A DNA stretch of 64,000 nucleotides from Sipunculus nudus (lineage: Eukaryota > Annelida > Sipuncula > Golfingiida > Sipunculidae): the NCBI GenBank assembly GCA_026874595.1, contig CM049309.1, positions 14,558,576-14,622,575 of the forward strand, written 5' to 3'. Below are positions 1 to 14,100 of the stretch, piece by piece (the stretch's first letter is position 1; each line of letters begins with the position of its first letter). Under the pieces are notes generated by a model that worked only from the letters and a program-made list of their open reading frames with translations, searched no databases and was not told where the DNA came from. A program made the position numbers and the translations under genes.

Positions 1-855
1 CATATTTGTTCAACATATGGAAAATATATTAATATTTTTTATTTTGAATGACATCGTAATTTATAACTGTATTTTTAATGCCGTATTAGGGTTTATTATA
101 CCATATTTATTATTCAGTGGTGCTTCCATAGAGGGCGCAAGCCCGTTCAGACGTAATATCTCTCACTTTATCGAGTTCTTTTCCCATTTATTCGTAATTA
201 ATTTTCATTTCTTTTCCAGATTACTTTTTTATTTCCTAGCAATTTCATTATTATATTTATTACTTTCCAATTCATAAATTGGTGATTTACTCCACTGAGA
301 GAGCATCCAAATATATACTAGTATAATGAGAGAGGAAGTATTTCCGTTATCACACTTTTCTCGATAATAACACCGACGAATCCCAATCCCCCCATCGCAT
401 TACCGTGTGAGTCATGCACGGTCTTCCCACAGAGCTGAGCTCGGGGTGGGATCGACCGTGAAAAATCTCACGGCTCTTCGGCTGATACTCAGACTGGCGC
501 ACTGTGTTCTGCTGTCCGAGCCTGTGCGCTCACAGATCACAAATGTCGGGAAAAAATGCAGAGATTGTCATAAGACTTAATCATATCAACTGTTTAACAA
601 TGAATACTACATTTAAATACTAGGAGTGACATTTGCCAGTTATAAATGTATAGACGCGCATTTCATCATTGACATTAACATGTTACGAACTTTTGAATAT
701 TTGGACTTTCCAGTTTATACCGTAATTTTATAGAAATATAAATATTAAAGCCCAACAACCTAAAGTTTGAATACATTGTTCAAAAACATGTAGGAGAAAA
801 GTTACGGAACAGAAAATCAATCATAATCTTGAGATGGGATGAAATATATTAAGTG

Positions 856-894
<39 letters not shown>

Positions 895-1577
895 TTTACA
901 AATAAAAAAATTAAGAACTTATAGTTTTCCGATTATGTATCATGTTTTGTATTATACACTCATTAAAAGCAGAATCATGCATAAGCAATTTTAATATATG
1001 CATGCAACTATAATTATAATGAAACTGCATTTGGGCACAAGTTTACCAGTGCGTCTCTGTGACTTCCGAGTTATACACATTGGGTAACATCCAAGTACTT
1101 CTGACTGACTTCCGAGATGGCTTCCGAGCACAAAATCTTCCATAACGTTCAGATTAAACAATGGATAACTATTATTCTTCACAGAATGATGAAAAAGATC
1201 TTATTCAATCGGGGAAAAACAAAACGGTATTGAAGCGTTAGCATTTTGTATATGCTTTAAACAGCTTTCGTTGGTTTCCGGCTTCCGACTTCCAAGTTTG
1301 CATACACGACCGCGCCATGACACATTTAGTTTTGAATGAGAAGTACCGCTTCATGTGAATCGGTGCCACAGTGATGAAAGGAGGTAATAAATGTAATTAT
1401 TTTTGTGTAACAACATTTTTTCTTTGATATTAAGCACATATAATACGACTTCATAAGCCTGTGATGCCAAATAAGTCCAGACAGGAAATATTTTGATCCG
1501 ACCCTTAGAATGGGCGTTCTGTTGTGACTGCCATCATGACTCCAGGCCCTATCAGTTTATTTCCGAAGGCCTGAGTG
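1..1577. other. left edge of window: presumed mucolipin intron
   Basis: No exon for the mucolipin N-terminus was found. It holds a (TA)n run at 860-890 and a more GC-rich, CpG-containing patch at about 390-540 of unknown meaning. Confidence 0.4.
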
Positions 1578-1931
1578 TCATGTTGTCATGGCTAGTATCA
1601 CCTTTGTTATTTCAAAAGAGGTTATTCTTTTATTCAGTTCTGATTCTTGAGAACTTTCATGTGCATCCATGTTTGGTATAAATAATTCTGTGACATGTTC
1701 AGAAGTATTATTTGAGTAGTTTTTATCAGTATACAACTGTTTAAAATGCTGATACCATTCCAGTTTTGATATGTTGTTTCTGTGATTAATGTACCCTCTG
1801 ATGCGTTTCATTGCTTGCCACATTTCCTTAGTTGATTGACATCTCAACAAGTTCTCTTTTATTTTCCTCTCCGGTATTTCTTTCTTTTTAGCACAGATTT
1901 TTGAATACCTTTTTCTTTTCTCTATATACAA
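1578..1931 (-). pseudogene. non-LTR retrotransposon (LINE) ORF2 fragment
   Basis: A 117-codon open frame with KKKEIPERKIKENLLRCQS, then TKEMWQAMKRIRG, LEWYQHFKQLYTDK and LNKRITSFEITKVI. This is the pattern of the linker between endonuclease and reverse transcriptase in LINE ORF2 (W..i..., F..LF, L...IT..Ei..ai). No RT catalytic box follows, and stop codons appear on the N-terminal side, so it is a dead fragment. Confidence 0.6.
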
Positions 1932-2065
1932 CCTCTCATTGGTTTCCTCTTACTTCTTCAGGAAATTTTTTACACAAGCTTTGGGATTAAACAAGTAGAA
2001 GTGCTCTGATAAAGTTTGAAACACATGAATGATTTGTAAGAGTTGATAATATTTTATATTTGCAG

Positions 2066-2162
2066 GTTAATTAGGGCGGAGATGTACCTGAACCTTGATA
2101 CCATTCACCTTAAGGAGTTGTCTACATTAGACACACCTGACTGTTACAAGTTTCAAGTCAAG
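2066..2162 (+). CDS. MCOLN: mucolipin exon a (luminal domain)
   Basis: The acceptor is tttgcag at 2059-2065 and the donor gtgaga at 2163. The first base completes a codon from an upstream exon outside the window. It encodes [16 protein letters not shown] then [13 protein letters not shown]; the PDCY motif is a mucolipin luminal-domain signature. Confidence 0.88.
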
Positions 2163-5100
2163 GTGAGATGAATACTGTGCACAGAGCTTAAATAACATCA
2201 CTACCCAGTCCCAGGGACAGTAAACAAACAGTACATTACATCCACCTCTGAAGAAAATGTCAGGATGATTATAGGATGAGCCAGAATGATTTTTTGATGA
2301 GCCAAAAAGTATCACTACCCAGAATCACTCATTTCAGAATGATTATGTAGAACACAAAAAATTCTTAACATAGACTTTACTAAGTTCAGCTTAGTTAACA
2401 TAAATACAGCTCATGTAACTTATATCTACAGCTAAGTTAACATAAATCTTCAGCTTTATTAACATTTATATATATCTACAGCTCAGTTAAAACAAATATG
2501 TAGCTTAATCAACATAAATGTACAGCTCAGTTAAAACAAATCTACAGCTTAATCAACATAAATCTGCAGCTCAGTTAACATAAATCTACAGCTCAGGTAA
2601 CAAGTTTAAACCGCAGATAATACTAAGACCTACAGCTTGTTTAACATAAATTAACAGCTCAGTTAACATAGATCTGCAGGTTTATGGTGGATACCGTTCA
2701 TAAAAAGCATGGTCAGCAACATCATAATGCATAATTTTATCTCTATTTGTCACTTTTCCTTGTTTCTCACTCTTTTGTTTACTTTTTTTGCCAAACAGAT
2801 TATATTTGACAATGGTGGTCATAACGGGCGGGTGCTGGTTGACTTAGATGTCATTGACGAGCCACGGAAGTGTAATGGCTCCATCCAGTATGAGCATGAA
2901 GGTGAGACACACAGCCCTCGATTTATTGTATCTGCCAGGAGGGTATGTGTTCATTCCCGTTCATGTGTTTGTGTGTGTGTTCATTCACAACATAACTCAG
3001 TCTTGAACTGAATCCCATGAAATTTTCAGGGCACCTCAAGAATTCACCAATGAAGAATCAATTGGATATTGGTGTGGGGTCAGCTCATGATCATATGCAA
3101 AAATGAATCTGGGAATATGGGCCAATAAGCAAACAAAAACAAAGGTTGGGGAATACCCTACATCAAAGACTGCCCACATGGGGAGGCCTGCATTCCTAAG
3201 ATTGCATATTTCTAGTTCATAAATGTGGTGTATTTTGCTGTATGAGCTAAAATTTATTCAAGGGGATAGGGCATTGCTTAGTAGTTAGGTGTTGGACCAT
3301 GGACAGGAAGAGTCACATTTTGACCCTTGCTTGAGCCTTGAATCAGATTGGTGAAATCTTTATAGAACCTTGGAGATCAGCTGTTATGTCTTAATGGCAT
3401 GTTATAATTTTTAGCCCTCAGCCCTTAGGCTGATGGGCTATTGTCGTCACCCAAGCTGTCCGTCCATGCGTCCGTCCGGCGTCCGTTAACTTTTATCTTG
3501 TGAGCGGGATATCTTGAAAAGGATTCACCTTCAGAATTTTATTTCCTCGGTAAAGATGTATATCGACAAAATCTCGGTCAAATTCGAAGATGGGTGACCT
3601 TGACCTATTTTTCTACATTTTAGAGCTGATTATAGAAAAACACTTAGATGCTTATTACTCAGTAACCATTTGGTGGATTTTCACAAAACTTACTATGATT
3701 ATTGGGACTGATAGTCTGTACCTGCTACACAAGTTTGGTGGCGCCACCTACAATTTCTGATTTTTAATTAATTTTTATCGGATTTTTCAACTTTGGGCTT
3801 GTGAGCGGGATATCTCTAAAAGGATTCACCGTAGGAATATTATTTTTTCGGTGAAGATGTATATTGACAAAATTTCGGTCAAGTTCGAAGATGGGTGACC
3901 TTGACCTGTTTTTCTACGTTTTAGAGCTGATTATAAAAAAACATTTAGAAGCTTATTTCTCAGGAACCATTTGGTGGATTTTCAAAATACTTACTATGAT
4001 CATAGGGACTGATGGTCTGTAACTGCTGCACGAGTTTGGGGGCGTCACCTACAATTTCTGATTTTTAATGAATTTTTCTTGGATTTTTCAACTTTGTCCT
4101 TGTGAGCGGGATATCTCTTAAATGATTCACAATAGTAATTTTATTTCTTTGGTGAAGATGTATATGGATAAAATCTCGGTCAAGTTCGAAGATGGGTGAC
4201 CTTGACCTACTTTTCAAGGTCACAGAGCTTATAATAGAATAAAACTTAGAAGCTTATATTTCAGGAAGCATTTGGTGGATTGTTATGAATCATGGTACAT
4301 ACCTCTCCATTTTAAATTTATAACTTAGACATGTACAGATATACATCCATGTGAGAACAGATATTTAGTACTTGTTACTGTTACCACCTCTAAACACTGT
4401 TCTTTTGGCTGAGGGCTTTTGTCAGCTTCTGCTGATATTCTAGTTTGATTAGTCATAGCCTGTGTTTATAAAACCTAAAATCCAGATTATAACTAACTTA
4501 TTATTCTTATCATAAGATCATCTACATTCAGTAAATAGTGCCACAAACAGGCCATGGCTTTATCCCTTTAAAAAAAAAGAAAAGAAGATAAAAGAAACTA
4601 ATTCAGAAAATTTATAGACCAGGATAACCCACAGATTTACCAAAAATTTATTTTCCCCTGTCTTCAGCAAAATCATAAAAAAATTACAATCCATTTATCT
4701 TAATTTAGAAGAGAACTAAAAAGAAAAAAGAAAAACCTTTAGCTTGACTTAAACTACATAAACAAACATGTTAATTGTACACCTTTTTTTCAATTACCCA
4801 TGGATATGTACGCTCTTTACACAGCGCTTTACCTATTGGGCTACTTACTATATCGTAAGGCGCTGTTTGTTATGACCTCGTATCCTGCTTTGCAACACCA
4901 GGTGGGAGCACTGTATTTTTGTCCAATCAGATGAAACTTTGTGCTGGAAGACAAAGCCAAGCGAGGAATACACGGAGCCAATCATATTCATTTCTTTTTG
5001 AGTGACAGCTCATCCCCCAGCGTAACCGTCTAAACAGGCCACAGGCTCAGAGAGAATTGCCCCTGACGTGGTTTGCTTAGGGCCTTGGGCACATAGGATG

Positions 5101-8100
5101 CTCGGCCGGTGAGCTGTAATTCAAACGAAACGTAACAACAAAGGCTGCGTGCACACCCCGCTGGCTGGTTTCAGTTCTGCAGACAACAGATACATGGCTA
5201 CGCTAACACAGTCATAATGTCATAATCGAATTGGTCGATGATGCGAGAATGCAGAGGGAGCAATTTAAATTCAACCGGAAACTCATCAAACGCTTGAAGC
5301 GCGGCAAATGGCGGAGCCAGGATGCCTGTTGAGTGTTTGTTTATTGGCATCTGATTGGCTGCTTGTCACATCGTACGCACGTTTATTTCAGTGGACAACA
5401 AACCGCCATCTGGTGTCTAAATATATCATGAACGGTCAAAGCTGGCAGCGTGAAAATCAGTTGCTTCTTTAGAAGCGCAAGATTTCTGCTGCCTCAGGAG
5501 CGTAATGGATATGTTAATTGATGAATTAACAAAGACTTTGCTTAAATAGCTTAAATATTTGTTTAATTGCTTGCAAGGGCATGATAAAGAACAAATAGCA
5601 AGGTTAAAAAGATAATGTATAATGAATTTTGCAAAGCTGAATGTAATAGAAGAGAGATATATGGTTGGGAGTGGAGGTGTTTTCATGATGTTATCTCATA
5701 TAACTCCTTTTCACAGAGAGGGATAAAATAAAGGAGATTATGGTGACTCTCTTTGATGTACTTGTGATCGCTATCAGCCTGGGGTCCATGCTGCTGTGTT
5801 TGAGGTCCATCTGTAAGGCACAAAAGCTCAAGTGGGTAAGTAGGATCTGTCTAGTGGATAAATATTAATCTGACAAATGGTCTTTTTTTTTGTAATGGTC
5901 TTTTCAGTGGCCATCCTTCCTATGGAGAGGGGTTACAGGAAGAAGGCCCCTTCCTTCGACCACCCCCCCCCCCCCCCCCACCATGACCAATCATGCTTCA
6001 GGGCTTTAAAGAGACTGGGTTACCTGCACCTGGTACTCTACAGGTCATAGGGTTTAGGAATGGCCAAAGTGATTGTATATGTGACACTTTCTAATTCTTG
6101 TCATGACTGAGCATATTGAGGCTTTAATTCCATCAGTTAAGCTTAGCTAATATGACCGCTCCTATGTTTGTTATAGCGATAAGTAAGGCGAACTATCACA
6201 TTTCAGCGTACAATGTAAGTACCTGATGTGAGACCCCTGTCACATTAGGGACGCACTCTTTTTTTGTATGCAGGGCCTGAAAGTTTTCATTTAAAAATTT
6301 CTTTCCTGTTTAATTATTTTCTCCATTGCATGTTTTCTGATAGATTTTACTGAAGGCAGGCTTTTATTTTGCTCTCAGCATGGACTGATGGTTGCCATTT
6401 GGTGCTAATAAACAGTGTCTGTTACAATGGTCTTTCCCTGACACAATTTTCATAGAGTCACCACAGTTTGGAAAATAAACTAGAGTTTTTGCGATTTGTA
6501 TAAACAATTGTAATTTCATCATGTGTGTATGGTATATTATTTTAATAATCATTTATTATATTATTTTAAAAAATCTTTTCAGATGATGCATTTTTTAATT
6601 AAATTTGTATTTGGCCCAATAATTGCAATTAGTTTTTAATAAAAACTTAAAATCTCTTATCATTTGTGCTAGTGCTACTCTGGGTATAGGTGACCTGTAA
6701 TTATTGAATAACGGTTAACTCCTTTGTAAAAAGCATGATAATTAACATTACTTACAGTGGATATTTTTTAGCTCAGCTGACTGTAAGTCAACTGAGATAT
6801 AGGAATGGCACTTAATCTATCGTGGGCGTCCAGCCGGCCTTTAGCAGGACACCAATGGTAACTGCTAGTCCTAGACACTTCTAATTGAACATCCAGGGAA
6901 GTCAATAAAAAATCTCCTAAGAAACCTGAAATAAGGTCACTGTGACCTATATCCTTTGAGCTATCCGTCCATCCACACAAATTTGTTTCCAGATGGTAAC
7001 TCCAGGTTGGATTTACACATGTCACATGGATTTCAAACTTGTCTTACATATGGCCCATCACTTAAAAAAGGACCTATATGATTTTGGGGTCACAAGGTCA
7101 AAGTCAAGGTCACAGGACTCACTTATTTAAAAAGATTATGACTGCATTTTAAGCCAAGCTTTTCATCCAAAACTTTGCATCTTGCGCATTTAGCTGACTT
7201 GCCAGGGAGAGCATAAATGAATTTGAGGTCAAAGGTCAAGGTCACAGGGGCCATCTGTTCATGAATTAGTTTCCAGATGATAACTCCAGTTAAGTTTGAC
7301 ATATAGGTTTCAAACTGAATTTATATATGGCTCGCCACTAAAGTAAGAACTGTGTCGATTTTGGGGGGTCAAAGGTCATGGTCACAGGACCCATTTATTT
7401 TTATAAGAATGCATATGTATTTGAAACAAAATTGTTTTTGCAAACCTTCCATCTTCAAGGTATTTCTAACTTGCAAATATCGGAAGATTCTGTTCGATTT
7501 TTGGGTCATAGGGTCAAGGTCTAGGTCACAGGGCCCATCCATTAACAAATTAGTTCATGGATGATAATTCTGCTTTGGATAGCCAGATTGGCTGCAAACT
7601 TGATTTAATAATGACCCACCACTAAAGTCAATTCATTTTGATTTTCAGGGTCCAGAGATCAAAGGTCACAGGAGCGACATCTTTAAAAAGATTATGGATG
7701 CACTTTAAATCAAACTTTTCATCCCAAACTTGCCATCTTTCACACATGGCTTACTTGCCCAAAGTGAGGAAATCTGTAGATTTTGAGGTTACCTATTCAG
7801 AGGTCCAGGTCAAGGTCACTTTTTAAAAGACTGTGACAATAATCTAAATGCTTTAAGTTCAAGTATAATAAGTTCTAAGATTATTTGGTCACAAGGTCCT
7901 TGGTTAAGCACAGGACTGTCATTCTGAAAAATTTCTTTAAAAAATTCCTTATAGACAAATTCAGCTGAGCGTCGAGACCCATGGGTCCCTAGTTTTCAAA
8001 TACAGTCAGTCCCATTTAAATGAATATCATATTTGTCAACTGATTATATTCATTTAAGCGGGCTATTCAAATAAACGGGGTGTTAATCTTCAAGGTTGTA

Positions 8101-11100
8101 GATGTCACTATGATACTATGAATTGCTATCAGATGGCTTTACTTTTACTTGCGTGTTTCTAGTCTTTCTGCTTTGGATTTTTTTCCTTAAATGATGTTTC
8201 AACATTAGTTAATATTTTATTTATTTGTAATATCTACACCTTCTGCAGAAAAATACTGTATATTCACCTGTTTCCATTTATTATTGATTCAAATGAATCT
8301 CACTGCCAATGGCTGATAGCTTACCGATCACGTGAATATATAAAATGCTGTCAAAGGTTTAATACGATTCCTCAAGGATTCTGAGTTACCATGAAACATT
8401 AATTTGTTTCAATTAAGAAATAAAGAATTTCTGTGCATTCACCTGTTCGAGTATATTATCTGTAAAAAGTGGTGCTGCAAAAATGGCTGACAGCTTAATG
8501 ATCATGAGAATGTGTCTAAGATCATGAAGATCAGCAAAATTTATAAACACATATTGATTTTTGTAACACATATTTTCTTCTTTATTAACTCAGCTGACTA
8601 TAAGCCAACTGAGCTATAGTCGTGGTCCTTTGTCCGTCGTCCGTCCGTCCGTCTGTTAGACTGGCACGTTTTGAAACTGTTAGACCTACGAATCCAAAAT
8701 TTGGCACACTGTTAGATGTCCCCAAGATCTCCTACCAAACTAAAAATTGGGTCACTGCGACTTTGTTCCTTCGTGAAATTAAGGAAAAAACTCAAATTTC
8801 AATAAAAATCCTATTATCACACTTCAGGACTGCCTTATATCAAAACCACTGATCTGTTTTCCTGAATATATTAACCAGAAGTATTCTCCGATATATTTCC
8901 TATATTAACACTAGAACTAAGTTTGTTAAGTGTAATTTCTTGAAGTTATGAACCTTGACATAATGCACTGTGTAAAAAATCAGGAAAAATATTTGAGGTA
9001 ACCCTTCAAAGCTGTTGGGCTAGCAAAATCAAAGGCTAAATAGCGCACCAAGCAGTCAGTAGTCCGTGAGACGGTTGTCGCACATGAATATCCGGGATTG
9101 TTGTGCATGATGGACGAATTTTACTATACAATTACTCGATATATAAATTTATCAGATATTCATATAAATGGAGAATTTTTATTAAGAAGACATAGGAATA
9201 GGTTTTGGTTTTCATTATTTTATACAATTAAATGGGATATCCAGTTATATGATATACAATTAAACAGGACCGACTGTACTTCTGCTGCAATATAGATAAA
9301 GTTATTAGGCCAAGTCAAAACCTGTGTGACAATAGCACTCCTTTTCCAAATGTAAATAATATAAATGACATCAGCCCTCTTCCCTCTCCAAGGAATTTAT
9401 CAAATTCTTTACATAACTTGAGTTAAACACCATCCTCCTCATAAATCAGCTTATTTTAACAGACAAAACCAACATTTGTCTCCCCCTTCTTCCAAAGTAT
9501 ATTTTATGATCATGAATAACAGCTGAGCGCCATGACCCATGGGTCCCTTGTTTATTTCTCTTTTAATGTTAATTTCATGTTTTGTAGAATTTTCTTATTC
9601 TGATTTTCATATTAATATTTCATATATGTATTGACCATATTTTTGGATGTAATTCTTCTCAAGGAGGTAGTGAAGTTCTTTCAAACACGATTCAAGAAGT
9701 CGCTGTCCGTGTATGACCAGTGTGAGTTCTTCAACACCTGGTACTTCCTCATCATCATCAATGACTTCCTAACCATTACCGGGTCTGTGCTGAAAATTCA
9801 GATTGAGAGTAAGGTAAGGTTTTCTTTCAAGAAGCTTCAAGCATGAGCTTAATGTTACTGTGGTTGGCTTCATATTCGCGAGGCTGAAATTTCGCGATTT
9901 TTCTATTTTTAATGTTTTGCGAGGGTTTCATTTTCGCGATCTCACAAGAACCTAAATCAAATCTTTGGCAAAGCCATATACCTGTGTGTATTATAAAATG
10001 AGAATAAGTCATGAGTTTGTGACATTTTCTTATATAATGATGGGCCCGCACACACAGCATAGGTGGTTTAGTTCAAATTTAAGGCTTACATTTACCTATA
10101 CCTGCAAGGAAGTAATTTATTAAAAACAATTCTCTCTGTTCTAAACTATTACCATACAAGTATTGATTACACTAAATAAGAAGGACATTCTCAATTGGCC
10201 GATTATTCCCGAGGGTTGCATTTTCGCGATTATTTCCCAATCGCGAATATCGCGAAATTAAAACCCTCGCGAACAAAAAGGCAACCACAGTATTTTTCAA
10301 CATTTCCTATGTACTGTAACATTAATTGATAACATTATATCTAAGGGCCTGATCATACATATGAGTTACGATAACCTGCAACAGGTTCTAGGTGAAGGAA
10401 ACAGGCAGTTGTGGTGACTGGCTGCTCCTATTTGCATAAAAACAGTTGCCGTGACATTAGGAAAGCCTTTTGCATGAACATTGCACAACTACCAGTGACC
10501 AACTGCAACCTTTCTTGTTATGACATGTCGTAAAACCAGCGTAAGATCATCCATAACCATCTTACAACTAGTCATGTGGTCATGCGGTAGTCTTATAACT
10601 GCTAAAAGACCACCTTTAAGACTAATTGCTGGTTGTTACGGCATTATTGGTTGTTGGGACTGGGTAAAACTATTGTGAGTTCTGTATTATTGCAGAAAAA
10701 TGAATCTTAGGTGGACTTTGTTCAAGTTTAATAAATGATTTTTGGCTGAATTATTGGACCTTTAACAATGAAAGGGTTGTGAGATACTTAGGTAGACAAA
10801 GCTAGTAGATTTATTGTTGTAACAGACTAATTTCTCTGGGTATGTAAGCAGAGCTGTTCAGGCAACATAAATAATTAGTGTCTATAAATAGCTTGGCAGA
10901 TTGCCAACTATTTTAGATTTGACAACAGGCCAAATTTGAGTCTGTATATATTTCTAAGTTTTGCAGACTGCCAACTGTATCAGATTAGGCAACAGAACAA
11001 AAGTTCAGTCACTGCAGCCAGGTATAGGTCAAGAGTTCACTTATTGCAGTAGCTACACCTGGCACTCAGCCATTATTGACTTAGGGGGCAACTGCCTTCC

Positions 11101-14100
11101 TTAGCTCAGCTTGGTCAGCTGAGTGGACCCAGTTCAATTGAAGTTTGATGTTTGGGCCTGAAATTTTAGATGCATGTCTATGCATCTTTGACGGCTTTCA
11201 TGTACACAAGATTGGTGTCGCCACCTGCAGTGATATATGCACAGTGTATTCCCTGCTTATTTCTCAGGAGGGATTTAAAATAAAAAACCTGAAATTGTGC
11301 ATATCTGTACATTTGGGATAGCTTTGTCATGGACAAGATGCCACCTACAACTGTTTAAGGTTTCATGCATCTGTGCACATAACTCGAGAATGATTTGAAG
11401 TATGTCCCTGAAATTTGACTGTCCGTACATCTTCCCCTACCATCAATTTTGTGTTGTGTACATTCATGTAAGCATTCTAGAGGGATGTATGTGTAATTGG
11501 TGCTTGTACTCAGGTGTTCTAAATGTTTAGTACTTCCTTTGTTCATGTATGTGTCAAACGTACTTGTAAAGTACTTTTCCAATAATGGTCAAGCATGTTA
11601 CCATGGAAGCATTATACCTGATGTATATCCCATTGCACGGGTTCAAATTAGGCCTGTAAGCTTTGTTTGTGTATCAGAATCATGCAGAATATGTCTGGTT
11701 TTAGGATTCCCACAAATACGAGTCCTGTGGTGTTCTACTGGGTACAGGAAATCTGCTAGTGTGGTTTGGAGTTCTACGTTATTTGGAGTTCTATCCTAAA
11801 TATAGTGTAAGTACAACTGAACTTTGAAAGATATATTTGTACACTAGAGATCAAACTTTGTCATGAATGAAGAATCAAGTAATCTTGCATTTACACCATC
11901 AGTGTGTGTTTCTTCAGAATGATTACAAATGCTGCCATTACAAAGTTGTAAACTGATTGAATTCAAATTAATTTAAAATATTGTAATTTAGATATTTGAA
12001 TTTTAACAAATATTTTATTAAGTAACCAGTAATTTATACCATGTTAAATTTATTTTGATATAATGTATGTCATAATGATAATAATATATACAACATCATT
12101 TCTCTCATATATGCACATCGAAAATTCTCTATAGGGGGGTCTCCTACCTTATCACAAGCACCTCTCCATATAGGTGGCCCTGTGGGAAATAGATTTAGAC
12201 ATCTGTTACCTGTGATAAAGGCACCTCTATAATAGGCAGTAATCCATGTGTAACCAATGTACAGAATTGGGAGGTTGCACTGTAAATGTTGTTCCATGTA
12301 TACTGTTCCATATATAGCACGTATATAAACCCTGTATGTTGACATTTTCTTTGTCATATTTGTCAGATATTAATCCTGACCATGAAGAAGTCCGCGCCCA
12401 GCATCATGAGGTATCTTGTATGTGCTGGTATCTTCTACTTGGGCTTTATGTTTTGTGGCTGGGTGGTTTTGGGACCATACCACATTAAGGTGAGTAGATA
12501 GCTCAGCTGACTTAAAGTTGGCTAAGCTATAGTGATCACCCTTTTCTTCACCCAGAAGATCTCCCTTCGTGACAAGCCTGTGTTCATACTTATTAAATGT
12601 GTCTCATTGTACATCAGTTGAACTGAAAATTGCTTCTGTGTAGTTAATGAAAATTCCTTTTATATATTTTAATTTTCCTTCAGCATAACCATTGATAAAA
12701 CATATATCAAACTCAAAATAACTGTTAATTAGTAATTAATAAAATTTTTTTACATAATTTAAAATATCTGTTTAATTATTAATTAATAAAATGTTTATAC
12801 ATATTTTAAATTATCTGTAAATTTATTTGTATACATCATGATATTTTACATTTTTTTTTTCATAGCTGTTCCAGTGTATTTAAATTATTCTCTTTCAGTT
12901 TCGAAGTCTCAGCTCAGCATCAGAATGTTTATTTTCGCTGGTGAACGGCGACGACATGTATGTGACATTCTCAGCCATAGAAGAGAAGAACTCATACGTG
13001 TGGTGGTACAGTCAGGTCTACCTGTACGTGTTCATCAGTCTCTTTATTTACGTGGTGCTAAGCGTGTTTATCTCCGTCATCATGGATACATACGAAACAA
13101 TAAAGGTAGGCATATAAGAAAATATTGAAATTGATGCTTTAAAAAAATAAAATACATTTCTTGTCCAAATACATTTCTTGTGACCAGCAAGGCAGCACTA
13201 GACATCGGAGAGGCAGTAGAGCAGGGTTTGGGTCGGTTTAGGTGACTACTAATTAGTCTAGTAATTAAGCTGATTGGCTTTAAGGTCATGCGACCAAACA
13301 TATATGGCATTAGTCACATACCTTGAGACTGGAGAAACTATCCTGATCAATCGGAAAACAAGAATCCTTGTTAGCAGTCTGTGAAAATAAAACATCAAAT
13401 TTTTCTTAAAGTACAACAATATATTTACATGCCTTTTTCACTGCAAGGTTGTTTAACAGTCAGATTTTATATTTCATGGCATGTTCACAGGAAATAGTCA
13501 GAAAACCAGATGCAAATAGATAGGGCCCTGAGCAGATCCTGATATACCTATTACCTAATAAAGGTTTAGCTCAAGGACATCACTATAATCACTAGTAGTG
13601 TGCAAAATTGATAATATTGATGATTGGTCGTTATCTTTCAGAATTGATTAAATCAGTTGCATTTTTGCATCATCATTCACAAAGGATAATGTATGCAAAG
13701 CCAAGGAAGTCATATTATATTGATGAAATTTTCTAGTTCTGTCAGAGATCTGAGAATGACTGGGCATAAACAGCGATTTTGAAGGGCTGTAGAACCCCAA
13801 AGAGTTGCCAAGGAATATGGTAAAATATCAGCAGAACCCTAAGGGTATACTCCAATATAGTTAAGATGGGATTTGATGTGTGCATTATGCCTAGCTTTCC
13901 AAGGAAAATCTCAGCTTGTTAATAACAATCATATTGTATGCTGACCGTGATAAGCATACTATTATATAACTCAAAATAAAAGAAATCTGAGATATGGCAG
14001 GGCTTTTTGAATTACTGCTTCTGTGAGTTAAGATTTATAATCTTTATAATGTATTCTTAGATTGAACACATAAATTATTACATCTTACCTGAATGGTTTA

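Noticed and set aside
17-277. 86-codon hydrophobic ORF at the left edge
   Set aside because: AT-rich, Phe/Ile/Leu from T-rich codons, no resemblance to mucolipin TM1 or any domain; likely chance.
5426-5686. 86-codon ORF on the minus strand
   Set aside because: Overlaps the CpG island and the intron before the TM2 exon; low-complexity and unrecognised.
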